Notes: a model not told the origin generated them from the letters alone. Positions 40,261 through 48,667 are shown, counted from the stretch's first letter. The stretch: DNA of 64,000 nucleotides from Luteococcus sp038433155 (GCF_038433155.1 NZ_JBCDMW010000035.1:1-64000), one strand, 5' to 3'. Made by a program: numbers and translations.

Positions 40261-40478
40261 GACCAGGCCTGCCTCATCACCTCGGGATCTCCGAGGTCCG
40301 CGTAGCGCTCACAGAAGTCCTCGAGGTCCTGCATCGTGAGCCGCACGGCGCGCCGGCCGGCCACCTGCTGCACCTCCCGCCGCAGGAAGTCGTTGCGGGA
40401 CAATCCGAGATCCTTGGCCATCTCGTCAATGGCCGCGACCTGCTCGGCCGGTACTCCACGAATGAGAATGTCGGTCAT
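40257..40478 (-). CDS. vapB: Antitoxin of VapBC system 2 (ribbon-helix-helix)
   Basis: A 73-residue antitoxin: TDILIRGVPAEQVAAIDEMA and KDLGLSRNDFLRREVQQV form a ribbon-helix-helix of the FitA/VapB kind, followed by a short C-terminal toxin-binding tail (DLEDFCERYADLGDPEVM). The stop overlaps the vapC start. The palindrome GTGATATC-N4-GATATCAC lies 18 bases upstream and is the probable autoregulatory operator. Confidence 0.85.
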   Translation of the reverse strand: MTDILIRGVPAEQVAAIDEMAKDLGLSRNDFLRREVQQVAGRRAVRLTMQDLEDFCERYADLGDPEVMRQAWS

Positions 40479-40495
40479 GGCGCCTCCCTGCTCGG

Positions 40496-40515
40496 GTGAT
40501 ATCCGATGATATCAC
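40496..40515. promoter_or_regulatory. Perfect 8-bp inverted repeat, probable VapBC operator
   Basis: GTGATATC (40496-40503) and GATATCAC (40508-40515) flank CGAT. The site sits directly upstream of the antitoxin start and abuts the stop codon of the histidine phosphatase gene. Confidence 0.65.
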
Positions 40516-41073
40516 TCACGCATTCCATCGGATGATCGCCGGGGACTCCTTCTCCCAGCCCAGGACGCACACCGCGCCGGTGTCCAGCGGGAAGGACTGG
40601 CCGCGAGCGATGTCGATCCCCAGCCAGCACAGCGCCAGCACCCGGGAGGCGTGGCCGTGGCTGAAGCAGATCGCCCGCTCCACGCCGGAATCCTGCACGC
40701 GCTGCACCACCTGGGTAAGCCGGTTGATCACCTGGGTGCGGGTCTCACCGCCGGGCACCTCATGGCTCCAGATCCGCCAGCCGGGCACCTGCCGCCGGAT
40801 CTGCTCGCTGGTCATCCCCTCATAGTCCCCGTAGGCCCATTCGGCCAGGTTGTCGTCGATTTCCGGGCTGAAGCCAGCCAGTTCCGCGGTGCGTCGGGCT
40901 CGCAGCCGGGGGCTGGAGAGCGCCAGCTCGAAGTCCGACGGGTCCAGCTTGGCGCGCAGCCCGCTGGCCTGCTCGACGCCGTGATCGGTGAGGTCGAGGT
41001 CGGTGACGGAGGTGTGTTGGCCGGACTTGCTCCAGGCTGTCTCACCGTGCCGGACAAGATAGAGCTCGGTCAT
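40516..41073 (-). CDS. Histidine phosphatase family protein (phosphoglycerate-mutase-like)
   Basis: A 185-residue member of the histidine phosphatase superfamily. The N-terminal LYLVRHGETAW gives the catalytic His in RHG; SSPRLRARRTAELAG near residue 54 gives the second Arg; LAEWAYGDYEGMTSEQIR near 77 provides the Glu; and AICFSHGHASRVLALCWLG near 134 gives the second His. The substrate is unknown; relatives act on sugar phosphates, alpha-ribazole phosphate or cell-wall glycolipids. A role as CobC-like alpha-ribazole phosphatase is possible but the gene is far from the B12 cluster. Confidence 0.85.
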   Translation of the reverse strand: MTELYLVRHGETAWSKSGQHTSVTDLDLTDHGVEQASGLRAKLDPSDFELALSSPRLRARRTAELAGFSPEIDDNLAEWAYGDYEGMTSEQIRRQVPGWRIWSHEVPGGETRTQVINRLTQVVQRVQDSGVERAICFSHGHASRVLALCWLGIDIARGQSFPLDTGAVCVLGWEKESPAIIRWNA

Positions 41074-41083
41074 GCCGCCCAGC

Positions 41084-42013
41084 CTAGGTGGTCAGTTCAC
41101 TGATCACCGGCAGCCGGCCACTGCAGCCCATCACGTGCTCCCCCTCGCGCCACAGCTCCAGCATCGCGCGACGCAGTGCGGTGTCGGCGGGCAGGCGGTC
41201 CAGGTCCCCCGGCAGCGAGGCCCCGGGCGCGGGCTCAATGCCGAAGCCGAAGTACAGCCCGTCCCGGTCATCCTCCTCGGCCTTCCAGACGGTGAACCGC
41301 CGGGTGAAGTCGGCCAGGTTGGAGCCAGGCATCCGGTGGGCCAGCCCCGGGTCCAGCAGCCAGGACTCGCAGATGAACCAGTCGATCGGTCCCACTTCCG
41401 GAAAGTGCTCCTCGACATAGGTGGACGCCCGCAGCAATGATTCATCCACCTCGTCCGGATGCAGCGGGCCGCTCTCGTCGATGTGAACACTGAGCACCGG
41501 TACCGGTTCGGCAAGGATTCCGCAGTCGCTGGCGGTCAGCTCGTACTGGAGCCGCCCCAGCCGGACGAAGCGACCGGCCCAGATCCGGGCCAACCAGGCC
41601 TGGTTGTGCAGTCCGGTGGACCCATTGACCTGCCGGTCCTTGACCACCTTCTGACCAAGATCGGCCAGGGTGTCATCACTGACCTCCGCCTCGATCCCGC
41701 GGGCCGCCTGGTACTCCCGGACCGCGGGCGCCGCCAGGGCAAGCGCCAGCAGCGGCAACACCCCCCGCCCCAGTTCGTGCTGCCGGTCGACAGGCTCGAA
41801 GACCTCCCCCGACCGCTCGGGCTGCCCCAGCCCGGCCCGCAGTCGGGAGATCAGCTCAGCCACCCGCGCGAGGTCGTTGGGACGCTTCGCGACCGCCCGC
41901 GCCCAGCCCAGCACGGTGGGCAGGTCCTCCCCGCGCAGCCCCAGCCGGGTGAGCTGGTCGGCCAATCGGGGGTCGCACAGGGAGTCGGTCAGGTCCGGGG
42001 GAGCACAAGCCAT
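41084..42013 (-). CDS. Acyltransferase-domain protein (NAT_N/GNAT_C type)
   Basis: A 309-residue protein of the family with an N-terminal helical NAT_N part and a C-terminal GNAT_C part. Diagnostic text: ARIWAGRFVRLGRLQYEL near residue 164, then VLSVHIDESGPLHPDEVDES, GPIDWFICESWLLDPGL and LPADTALRRAMLELWREG. Enzymes with this architecture are annotated as acyltransferases of unknown substrate. The start is the ATG giving MACAPPDL; longer frames are shadow. It is divergent from the aminopeptidase P gene and 10 bases upstream of the phosphatase gene on the same strand. Confidence 0.75.
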   Translation of the reverse strand: MACAPPDLTDSLCDPRLADQLTRLGLRGEDLPTVLGWARAVAKRPNDLARVAELISRLRAGLGQPERSGEVFEPVDRQHELGRGVLPLLALALAAPAVREYQAARGIEAEVSDDTLADLGQKVVKDRQVNGSTGLHNQAWLARIWAGRFVRLGRLQYELTASDCGILAEPVPVLSVHIDESGPLHPDEVDESLLRASTYVEEHFPEVGPIDWFICESWLLDPGLAHRMPGSNLADFTRRFTVWKAEEDDRDGLYFGFGIEPAPGASLPGDLDRLPADTALRRAMLELWREGEHVMGCSGRLPVISELTT

Positions 42014-42062
42014 GTGGGGAAGCCTATGATGCCTCTGGTGCCCGACGAGTCCGGAGATGATG

Positions 42063-43571
42063 ATGAGCGAAGAACAGGCGAAGCTGCCCAACCGACAGAC
42101 CCCCTTCTCCGAGGCCTTCCGGGAGTTCATCCCGATTGAGTGGGCCCCGTACAGCAGCGAGCTGCCCGAGCAGCTCCCGGCCAGCGTGGCCGCGGCACCC
42201 CGTCGCGACGCCCTGGCCCTGGCCTTCCCCGGGGAGCGGCTGGTGATCCCCGCCGGCGGCTTGAAGGTCCGCAGCAACGACTGTGACTACGTCTTCCGCC
42301 CGCACTCGGCCTTCGCTTGGCTGACCGGCCTGGGCGCCGACCGCGAACCCGATGCGGTGCTGGTGCTGGAGCCCGTCGATGCCACCGACGAGCATCCGTC
42401 GGGCCACCAGGCCACCCTCTACTTCAAGCCGCGCGCCCCGCGCACGGACCAGGAGTTCTACGCCGATGCCCGCTATGGCGAGACCTGGGTGGGCCAGCGG
42501 GAGAGCCTGGATGAGATGCAGGCCATGCTGGGGATCAGCTGCGCACCGCTGAGCGAGCTGCCGGCCGCGCTGGCCAAGAATGCCGAGTCCACCCAGATCC
42601 GGGTGCTGCGAGCCGCCGACCAGACCATCACCGCGCAGATCGACGAGATCCGCGGCGCCAGCGCCCAGAGCAGCACGGAGCTGACCGAGCAGGACAACCA
42701 GCTGGAGGTCACGCTGTCCACCCTGCGTCTGGTCAAGGACGACTTCGAGGTGGAGCAGATGCGCGAGGCCTGCCGGGCCACCGCCGTCGGCTTCGAGGCC
42801 GTGGTGCGGGACCTGCCGGAGGCCGTCAAGCGTGGCCGGGGCGAGCGGTGGGTGGAAGGTGTCTTCGGCCTGCACGCCCGCCATCAGGGCAATGGCGTCG
42901 GCTATGACTCGATCGCCGCCGGCGGCGACCACGCCAACACCCTGCACTGGATCCGCAACGACGGGGACCTCAAGGAAGGCGACCTGCTGCTGCTGGATGC
43001 CGGCGTGGAGGTGGACAGCCTGTACACCGCCGACGTCACCCGCACCCTGCCGGTCAGCGGAAAGTTCTCGGAGCAGCAGCGCAAGGTCTACGACGCCGTG
43101 CTGGAGGCGCAGGAGGCGGGGATCGCCGCCGCCAAGCCGGGCAACAAGTTCTCCGATGTGCACGCCGCCGCGATCGCCGTCGTGGCCAGGTACCTGCACG
43201 AGTGGGGCCTGCTGCCGGTCACCCCGGAGGAGTCGCTCAGCCCCGAGGGCGGGCAGCATCGCCGGTGGATGGTGCACGGCACCAGCCACCACCTGGGGAT
43301 CGACGTGCACGACTGCGCCCAGGCATTGCGGGAGGACTACCGCGACGGCGTGCTGAAGCCGGGCATGATCATCACCGTCGAGCCGGGGATCTACCTGAAG
43401 TCCACCGACCTGCTGGTGCCGGAGGAGATGCGCGGGATCGGGGTGCGGATCGAGGATGACATCCTGATCACCGAGGACGGCAACCAGAACCTGTCCACGA
43501 TGCTGCCCCGCAGCGCGGACCAGGTCGAGGAGTGGATGGCCGGTTTGCTGGGTGAGAGCCGGGCGGGCTGA
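42063..43571 (+). CDS. pepP: Xaa-Pro aminopeptidase (aminopeptidase P)
   Basis: A 502-residue metallopeptidase that removes N-terminal residues before proline. N-terminal creatinase-like domain (FPGERLVIPAGGLKVRSNDC near residue 54), then the pita-bread domain with metal ligands Asp in LLLDAGVEVD, Asp in TADVTRTLPV, His in GTSHHLGIDVHDC, Glu in TVEPGIYLK and Glu in RIEDDILIT. Three in-frame ATGs exist (42057, 42060, 42063); GGAG at 42053-42056 best fits the last. The stop overlaps the corA start codon by one base, so the two are cotranscribed. Confidence 0.93.
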   Translation: MSEEQAKLPNRQTPFSEAFREFIPIEWAPYSSELPEQLPASVAAAPRRDALALAFPGERLVIPAGGLKVRSNDCDYVFRPHSAFAWLTGLGADREPDAVLVLEPVDATDEHPSGHQATLYFKPRAPRTDQEFYADARYGETWVGQRESLDEMQAMLGISCAPLSELPAALAKNAESTQIRVLRAADQTITAQIDEIRGASAQSSTELTEQDNQLEVTLSTLRLVKDDFEVEQMREACRATAVGFEAVVRDLPEAVKRGRGERWVEGVFGLHARHQGNGVGYDSIAAGGDHANTLHWIRNDGDLKEGDLLLLDAGVEVDSLYTADVTRTLPVSGKFSEQQRKVYDAVLEAQEAGIAAAKPGNKFSDVHAAAIAVVARYLHEWGLLPVTPEESLSPEGGQHRRWMVHGTSHHLGIDVHDCAQALREDYRDGVLKPGMIITVEPGIYLKSTDLLVPEEMRGIGVRIEDDILITEDGNQNLSTMLPRSADQVEEWMAGLLGESRAG

Positions 43572-44668
43572 TGCCGGATTCCCGTCGGCACCTGCCAGTG
43601 CTGCGGCCCACCGCGCGCGTCACCACCCGCCCCCGCCCCGCCGCCCGCCGCCAGATGCGGCAGTGGGCCACCACCCCGGATTCGGTGCAGGCCTGGGCGC
43701 TGTACATCGACGGGGTCAAGGTCGATCTGCACAGCCTGGAGACGGCCACCGAGCGCGCCAAGGAGGGTGAGGGTTTTGTCTGGTTGGGGCTGAAGGACCC
43801 CACCGACGAGGACATGGCGCGCTTCGCCCGCCAGTTCGACCTGCACCCGCTGGCCATTGAGGATGCCGTCGAGGGCCACACCCGCAGCAAGCTGGAGCAG
43901 TTCGACGACACCCTGTTCTGCGTGATCTCCACCGTCGCCTATGTTGATCATGAAGCGGTGACGGAGACCAGTGAGATCGTCTCCACCGGACAGATCATGA
44001 TCTTCGTCGGCGAGAACTTCCTGCTCACCGTGCGCCGTGGCGACAACACTCCCCTGCGCAGCCTGCGTCGCACCCTGGAATCCACTCCGGAAGAGTTGTC
44101 GGTGGGCCCGGCCTATGTCTTCTACAAGATCCTTGACCGGGTGGTCGACGAGTACATGGCCGTGGTGGGCGAATTCGAGATCGACATCGACGAGGTGGAG
44201 GAGGACATCTTCTCCCGTCAGGGAACCAAGGAGATTGACCGGGTCTACAACCTCAAACGCGAGCTGATCGAGTTCAAGCGTTCGGTGGTGCCGCTGGCCG
44301 CTCCGCTGCAGGCGCTGTCCACGCGTAGCTACCCGGTCATTCCCGACGAGACCCGGGCCTACTTCCGCGAAGTGGCGGACCACCACACGGATTCCCGCGA
44401 AGCCATCCTGTCCTTCGACGAGGTGCTGTCCACCATCCTGCAGGCCGGGATGGCGCGAATCAGCCTGGAGGACAACCGGGACATGCGGCGATTGTCCGCG
44501 ATTCTGGGGATCCTCGCGGTGCCCACCACGCTGGGCGCTGTCTACGGCATGAACTTCGACAACATGCCGGAGCTGCACAGCCAGTACGGCTACTTCGTGG
44601 TGCTCTCGGTGATGTTGGTCGGCATGGTGGGTTGCTTCCTGATCTTCCGCCACCGCCGCTGGATCTGA
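43571..44668 (+). CDS. corA: CorA-type magnesium/cobalt channel
   Basis: A 365-residue CorA family protein. A long cytoplasmic N-terminal domain with KEGEGFVWLGLKDPTDEDMA near residue 64 and the stalk helix rich in Glu/Asp precede two C-terminal membrane helices (about residues 305-325 and 340-358). The signature YGMNFDNMPE lies at the end of the first helix, forming the pore mouth. The C-terminal FRHRRWI basic tail is typical. Mediates Mg2+ (and possibly Co2+ or Ni2+) influx. A second Mg-related protein (MgtE-N/CBS) is encoded at 49.7 kb. Confidence 0.93.
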   Translation: MPDSRRHLPVLRPTARVTTRPRPAARRQMRQWATTPDSVQAWALYIDGVKVDLHSLETATERAKEGEGFVWLGLKDPTDEDMARFARQFDLHPLAIEDAVEGHTRSKLEQFDDTLFCVISTVAYVDHEAVTETSEIVSTGQIMIFVGENFLLTVRRGDNTPLRSLRRTLESTPEELSVGPAYVFYKILDRVVDEYMAVVGEFEIDIDEVEEDIFSRQGTKEIDRVYNLKRELIEFKRSVVPLAAPLQALSTRSYPVIPDETRAYFREVADHHTDSREAILSFDEVLSTILQAGMARISLEDNRDMRRLSAILGILAVPTTLGAVYGMNFDNMPELHSQYGYFVVLSVMLVGMVGCFLIFRHRRWI

Positions 44669-44675
44669 TCCGGGT

Positions 44676-45293
44676 TCAGCCGCGCTTGCGCTGGCCCAGC
44701 ACCTGGAGCACGGAGCCCAGGCCCTGGTGGCCCATCCCCTCGAAGATCCGGCGCTCCACCAGCCGCACATCAAGATCAAGACCGGGCCACTCGTCCAGCA
44801 CGTGCTGGCGGGTGAGCAACACGTCGGGATCCTTGGGGCCGCCGGTGCCAAGGGACGGCTGCGCGGGGGTGTAGGCCTCCATGATCAACTTGCCCTGCGG
44901 CGCGAGCTGCGGGGTCAGCGCGTCGGCAACGATCCGCCGGAGTTCCGGGTTCAGGTGGCAGAAGATGGAGACGATCCCGTCCCACGGCCCCTGAGCGGCG
45001 GGGGTGTGCACCCATTCGGCAAGGTCGGCCACCTGGATGTCCAGTTGCACGCCGCGCTCGTCGGCCAGGGTGCGGGCCTTGCCGGCCCCCACCTCGGAGA
45101 GATCGACGGTGGTGACGTCGTGGCCCTTCTGTGCCAGCCACACGCCATTGCGGCCTTCGCCGTCGCCGAGCACCAGCACCCGGGAGCCGCGACGCAGCAT
45201 CACCTCGGCGGTGACCAGAAAGTCATTGGGGCGGTAGCCGTAGACATAATTCGGATGGGAGTAACGGCTGTCCCACAGCTCCTTCGGGCCCAT
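44676..45293 (-). CDS. Class I SAM-dependent methyltransferase (tellurite-resistance TehB-like)
   Basis: A 205-residue methyltransferase: WDSRYSHPNYVYGYRPNDFL at the N-terminus is typical of the small TehB/thiopurine-type group, and RVLVLGDGEGRNGVWLAQKG near residue 38 is the SAM-binding motif. LTPQLAPQGKLIMEAYTPAQ follows near 125. Substrate unknown. The ATG at 45293 has AGGAG five bases upstream; a GTG two codons earlier is also possible. It overlaps the YflT-domain gene stop region, so the pair forms an operon on the minus strand. Confidence 0.85.
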   Translation of the reverse strand: MGPKELWDSRYSHPNYVYGYRPNDFLVTAEVMLRRGSRVLVLGDGEGRNGVWLAQKGHDVTTVDLSEVGAGKARTLADERGVQLDIQVADLAEWVHTPAAQGPWDGIVSIFCHLNPELRRIVADALTPQLAPQGKLIMEAYTPAQPSLGTGGPKDPDVLLTRQHVLDEWPGLDLDVRLVERRIFEGMGHQGLGSVLQVLGQRKRG

Positions 45294-45295
45294 CG

Positions 45296-45838
45296 TCACT
45301 CCTGCTCCCGGTCCGATGAGGTGGGCTCAGGCGGCCAGATGGTGGGCGCCGGCTGCTGCAGCGGAGTCTGGCCCAGCATCTCCCGGGCCTGGTTGACAAC
45401 GCTGTGCTCGCCGAGCACCTCGTAGCGCGTGGCGACGATGGCCTGCACCGACGCGAAATCACGCTGCCCCTTGCTGGCGGCATAGGCCATCCCGGCGGTG
45501 ATGATCCCCATCCCGACGCCCAGCACCAGACCGAACAGGAAGGCCTCGGAGGCGCCGATGTCCTGCAGGAAGACCATCATCATCAGGCCGAAGAAGATGC
45601 CGGTGCCCAGGCCACTCATCGCACCCTCGGCCAGCACCCGTCCCCAGGTCCGTCGGCCCAGCACCCGCTCCACCTGCTTCAGGTCGGTCCCGACGATGCA
45701 CAGGTGCTGGACCGGGAAGTCCCGGTCGGCCAGATGGTCGACGGCGCGCTGCGCCTCGGCATAGCTGGGATAGATCGCCACCGACATCGGGTACTTCAGC
45801 GGCATCACCGTCGCCGCCGCCTGCATCTGGGAAGACAT
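45296..45838 (-). CDS. General stress protein 17M (YflT)-domain membrane protein
   Basis: A 180-residue protein. Residues about 18-60 match the YflT domain (YPSYAEAQRAVDHLADRDFP then CIVGTDLKQVERVLGRRTWG), and two hydrophobic helices follow at about residues 72-95 and 97-118, with a charged C-terminal region. Such proteins are widespread in actinobacteria and linked to stress responses, with no established mechanism. The ATG giving MSSQMQAAAT is preferred over an upstream start that adds 19 basic residues. It is followed closely by the methyltransferase gene. Confidence 0.8.
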   Translation of the reverse strand: MSSQMQAAATVMPLKYPMSVAIYPSYAEAQRAVDHLADRDFPVQHLCIVGTDLKQVERVLGRRTWGRVLAEGAMSGLGTGIFFGLMMMVFLQDIGASEAFLFGLVLGVGMGIITAGMAYAASKGQRDFASVQAIVATRYEVLGEHSVVNQAREMLGQTPLQQPAPTIWPPEPTSSDREQE

Positions 45839-46260
45839 GCGCCCCAGCCTACCTGCGAGCTCACGCATGGGGTGTGTGCGCAGGCCCCTCATCACCGGAG
45901 GCTCGGCGCCGTGCCATCAGCCACCCGGGCGCGTGCGCTGGTTCCTCACCATCGTTGGCGCCTGATCACAGAGCGGCAGTTGAGTGCGTTCTCGGGGTGG
46001 TCGATGATCCAGACTGTGGGTGCGAAGCGCGCTTCTCGGCGGGTGATTGGTGTCACGCACCTCGCCAGCGCGGATCTGGTCAAGACAATGAGAAGTTTGC
46101 CGAAGGCCGCTCTGGCCCGCGGCCCGGCTCGGTGAGATCCGCCGGAACCTGCAGGCCCACCCGATTTTTGTCACACCTGGGTGCTTGGCTTGTGATCAGC
46201 GTCGAAGCGCCCGCCGTTCGACAAGCCGCGCCTGAGTCTATCGAGGGCACGAACCGCTCG
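45839..46260. other. Gene-poor stretch upstream of the HNH gene; one degenerate repeat, no gene recognised
   Basis: Short open frames occur on both strands but none has recognisable homology, a good ribosome-binding site or normal codon periodicity. At 46213-46248 the text TTCGACAAGCCGCGCC then TATCGAGGGC resembles a degenerate copy of the repeat found inside the downstream HNH gene. The stretch may hold decayed sequence from earlier insertions. Confidence 0.5.
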
Positions 46261-46303
46261 CCCAAAATCCTCAGAAGAGTGACTTTTCAGACATTCGTAT
46301 CTC

Positions 46304-46332
46304 TTGTTCAAAAGAGGACTCGGAAGTAGAAT
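46304..46332 (+). promoter_or_regulatory. Sigma-70-type promoter before the HNH/DUF222 gene
   Basis: TTGTTC (46304-46309), a 17-base spacer, and TAGAAT (46327-46332) lie 37 bases before the ATG, in a stretch that is strikingly AT-rich compared with the surrounding sequence. AGGAGG-type ribosome-binding text is weak (GGGGGAGG at 46355-46362). Confidence 0.6.
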
Positions 46333-46368
46333 TAGAATACAGACACGAAGACTTCGGGGGAGGTCACC

Positions 46369-48105
46369 ATGAGCAGCACACCAGCAACCCAGACGCCTCC
46401 CATGGGCGTGCCCGACGACCTCCCCGCCACCGCGTTGGCCACCATTGAGGCGTTGCGTGCGGAGCGCCGGGCCCGGCGCAAGTCCGAGGCCCGCGACTTC
46501 CGGCTGATCGCGCACCTGGCCGACCTGTACTCCGACGTCGACGAGGTGGATTCGTCCGAGCCGGCGCTGCCCGGCCGGGAACGCCTCGTCGCCCTCGGTG
46601 GAGCGGGAACCCCGGAGGTGGCGGAAGGTTGTGCGTTGGAGTTGGCCGCCGACCTGCATGTGCGGGTGGAGGAGGCCACCGCGTTGATCGCCACCGCCCT
46701 CGACGTACGACACCGGCTCCCCGTCCTGTGGCGCATGGTGCAAGAACTCAACGTGCCGGTACATCATGCCCAGCACATCGCCTACGCCACCCGCGAGCTC
46801 GACCGCGACAGGGCGGGGTTGGTGGACCTCGAACTGTCCCGGATGATCGTGGGCATGTCGTTTCGGCGGGTGAAGAAGACGGTGGCCGGGGTGGTGCTGC
46901 GCCACCTGCCACCGGACCAGGCCGAGCAGAAGCGCGTGGATGCGGCTGAGGCGCGGGGAGTGTGGATCGCCCAATCCGAGGGCGGGGTCACCGATGTGGC
47001 CGCGGTGGTGGATGCCGCGGACGCCGTGCAGTTGGATGCCCAACTGGATCGGCTGGTGCAGGTGCTGCGCCGCGCCGGACACGCCGGCACCCCCAACGCG
47101 CTACGCGCCAAAGCCCTCGGATTGATGGCCACCCCCGCCCTGGCCACCCAGTTGCTGCAGGCCGATCTGTTGGACCAACTCCCCACCGGTGAAGAGTTCG
47201 AACAGGTCTGTCAGCGGGCGGGTCAGGCCGGGCATGTGTGCGGCACCATCACCGTCGACCCGGACAAGCTGCTGCCCAGGGCGCAGGTGGTGGTGCACTT
47301 GACCGACACCACCCTCGCCCACGGTGACGGTGTGGTGCGCGCCGACGAACTCCAACCACTGCTGGCCGGCTGGTTGCCCGACCTGTTCGGGCATCACCGG
47401 GTCACGGTCCGCCCGGTGATCGACCAGAACCACCAAACCCCCTCCGATGCCTACGAATGCCCACCCACCATGCGAGAAGCCGTGACCCTTCGCAGTCCGT
47501 ACGAGGTGTTCCCCTGGTCCACCCGAAAATCACCCGGTCTGGACCTGGACCACACCATCCCATGGACACCCGGGACCGCTCGATCAGGACAGGCCCCTCG
47601 ACAAGCTCGGGGACCGGTGGCCGAGTCGAGCCCGCCCGCAGAGGCAAGCGCGAGCACCGCCCTTCGACAGGTTCACGAGCCGCCTGCCGGAGCCGCTGCT
47701 GGCACGGACCCAACCCCGGCTGGCGTACCTGCCGAGCCCCCTCCCCAGACACGGGCCCCTCGACAAGCTCGGGGACCGGTGGCCGAGTCGAGCCCACCCG
47801 CCGACCCAGCCACGGCGGCCGACCCGGTCGAGGCCCCTGCCCGCGGCGTCACGCATCCGGACAACCTGGGTCCGTTGTCCCGTCGCGCCCACCGCGCGAA
47901 GACCCACTTCGGCTGGCGCCTGACCCAACCCCTGCCCGGGATCTTCCTGTGGCAAACCCCCTTGGGCTACCGCTACCTCACCACGGCCAGCCGCACCCTG
48001 GACCTCGGCCGACCCGACGTCGCCGCTTCCCGCCGACACCACGAAACCCACCACCACGAAACCCCACACCCGGAAGCCCGCATCCTGGAAACCGGCGCCG
48101 CCTGA
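46369..48105 (+). CDS. DUF222 domain HNH endonuclease (13E12 family) with repeat insertions
   Basis: A 578-residue protein of the DUF222/13E12 family, multi-copy in many actinobacteria and often associated with mobile DNA. The DUF222 domain spans about residues 20-330 (ATALDVRHRLPVLWRMVQEL and LDRDRAGLVDLELSRMIVGM within). The HNH nuclease begins at about residue 384 with LDLDHTIPWTPG and resumes only near residue 492 with THPDNLGPLSRRAHRAKTHF. Between these halves lies a Pro/Ala-rich insertion of about 100 residues encoded by two identical 42-bp repeats and a third partial copy. Normally the halves are about 10-15 residues apart. Catalytic His residues are still present, but the fold may be disrupted. 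Confidence 0.9.
   Translation: MSSTPATQTPPMGVPDDLPATALATIEALRAERRARRKSEARDFRLIAHLADLYSDVDEVDSSEPALPGRERLVALGGAGTPEVAEGCALELAADLHVRVEEATALIATALDVRHRLPVLWRMVQELNVPVHHAQHIAYATRELDRDRAGLVDLELSRMIVGMSFRRVKKTVAGVVLRHLPPDQAEQKRVDAAEARGVWIAQSEGGVTDVAAVVDAADAVQLDAQLDRLVQVLRRAGHAGTPNALRAKALGLMATPALATQLLQADLLDQLPTGEEFEQVCQRAGQAGHVCGTITVDPDKLLPRAQVVVHLTDTTLAHGDGVVRADELQPLLAGWLPDLFGHHRVTVRPVIDQNHQTPSDAYECPPTMREAVTLRSPYEVFPWSTRKSPGLDLDHTIPWTPGTARSGQAPRQARGPVAESSPPAEASASTALRQVHEPPAGAAAGTDPTPAGVPAEPPPQTRAPRQARGPVAESSPPADPATAADPVEAPARGVTHPDNLGPLSRRAHRAKTHFGWRLTQPLPGIFLWQTPLGYRYLTTASRTLDLGRPDVAASRRHHETHHHETPHPEARILETGAA
47592..47633. repeat. 42-bp dispersed repeat, copy 1 (inside the HNH gene)
   Basis: Identical over 42 bases to copy 2 at 47754-47795. 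It begins GGCCCCTCGACAAGCTCGGG and ends GAGTCGAGCCC; CTCGAC and GTCGAG form the outer arms of a stem-loop around ACCGGT. Similar Ser-Thr-Gly-rich palindromic elements are common as dispersed intergenic repeats in actinobacteria. Confidence 0.85.
47754..47795. repeat. 42-bp dispersed repeat, copy 2 (inside the HNH gene)
   Basis: Exact copy of 47592-47633, in the same orientation and the same reading frame, so both encode APRQARGPVAESSP. A related half-copy (CCCTTCGACAGGTTCACGAG) is at 47660-47679 between them. Confidence 0.85.
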
Positions 48106-48193
48106 TCGCGTCGCAGCACAATGCCCCCGTGGGGAGAGGTGTCGGGGCCTGCAGTCCGATTGCGTGGAGGCGGAAGACACCTACGGTGGATGC

Positions 48194-48667
48194 ATGCCGC
48201 GACGCTGGATCCCTCTGACCGGATGTACCACCATCGTCCTGCTGGCCGTCTGGTCGGTGGTACAGAACCTGGTGCTGAACCCCTTGGCCACTGCGCCCGG
48301 CCGCTCACTCCCACAGATCCATGCCGACATTACCGCGGCCGGGGAATCCATGGACAGCGGATTGGTGCTCGCAGTGGCCGGCCTGGGAGTCGGGCTCGCG
48401 TTCGCTCTCCTCCTGACTGGTCGCCGCCGTCAACACGCCAACCCCCGGGCGGCTGCCACCGGCTTCCTTGTCCTGGGTGTGTTTGCGGCGCCGGCGCACT
48501 GGCTGGCCTCCTTCGGCCCCAACATCGCGCTGGCCGACACCTACCAGACCAGCGGCGCCGCCCACTCTCCATGGGGCTGGCCGATCTACCTGGCCAGCGG
48601 GTTGTGCCTGATTGCGTTGATCCTCCTGGCGCATCCGGCCCGGGAACCCCACGCCGCGACCTCCTGA
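48194..48667 (+). CDS. Four-helix membrane protein, unrecognised
   Basis: A 157-residue protein starting MPRRWIPLTGCTTIVLLAVW. Four hydrophobic segments lie at about residues 8-26, 56-74, 86-104 and 126-147; PYLASGLCLIALILL-like text ends the last one. No family is recognised. The ATG at 48194 is preferred over an upstream in-frame ATG (48164) because the hydrophobic N-terminus then starts right after two arginines. It stands alone between the HNH gene and a convergent lyase gene. A Cys at residue 11 in a VWLTGC-unlike context does not make a convincing lipobox. Confidence 0.6.
   Translation: MPRRWIPLTGCTTIVLLAVWSVVQNLVLNPLATAPGRSLPQIHADITAAGESMDSGLVLAVAGLGVGLAFALLLTGRRRQHANPRAAATGFLVLGVFAAPAHWLASFGPNIALADTYQTSGAAHSPWGWPIYLASGLCLIALILLAHPAREPHAATS

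Noticed and set aside
40516..41073. Histidine phosphatase as CobC (alpha-ribazole phosphatase) of the B12 pathway
   Set aside because: It is 23 kb from the B12 genes, has no riboswitch, and superfamily motifs alone do not identify the substrate.
46080..46265. Small minus-strand frame in the 45.8-46.3 kb gap as a possible gene
   Set aside because: No ribosome-binding site, no hydrophobic or known domain, and atypical codon use; kept as unexplained sequence only.
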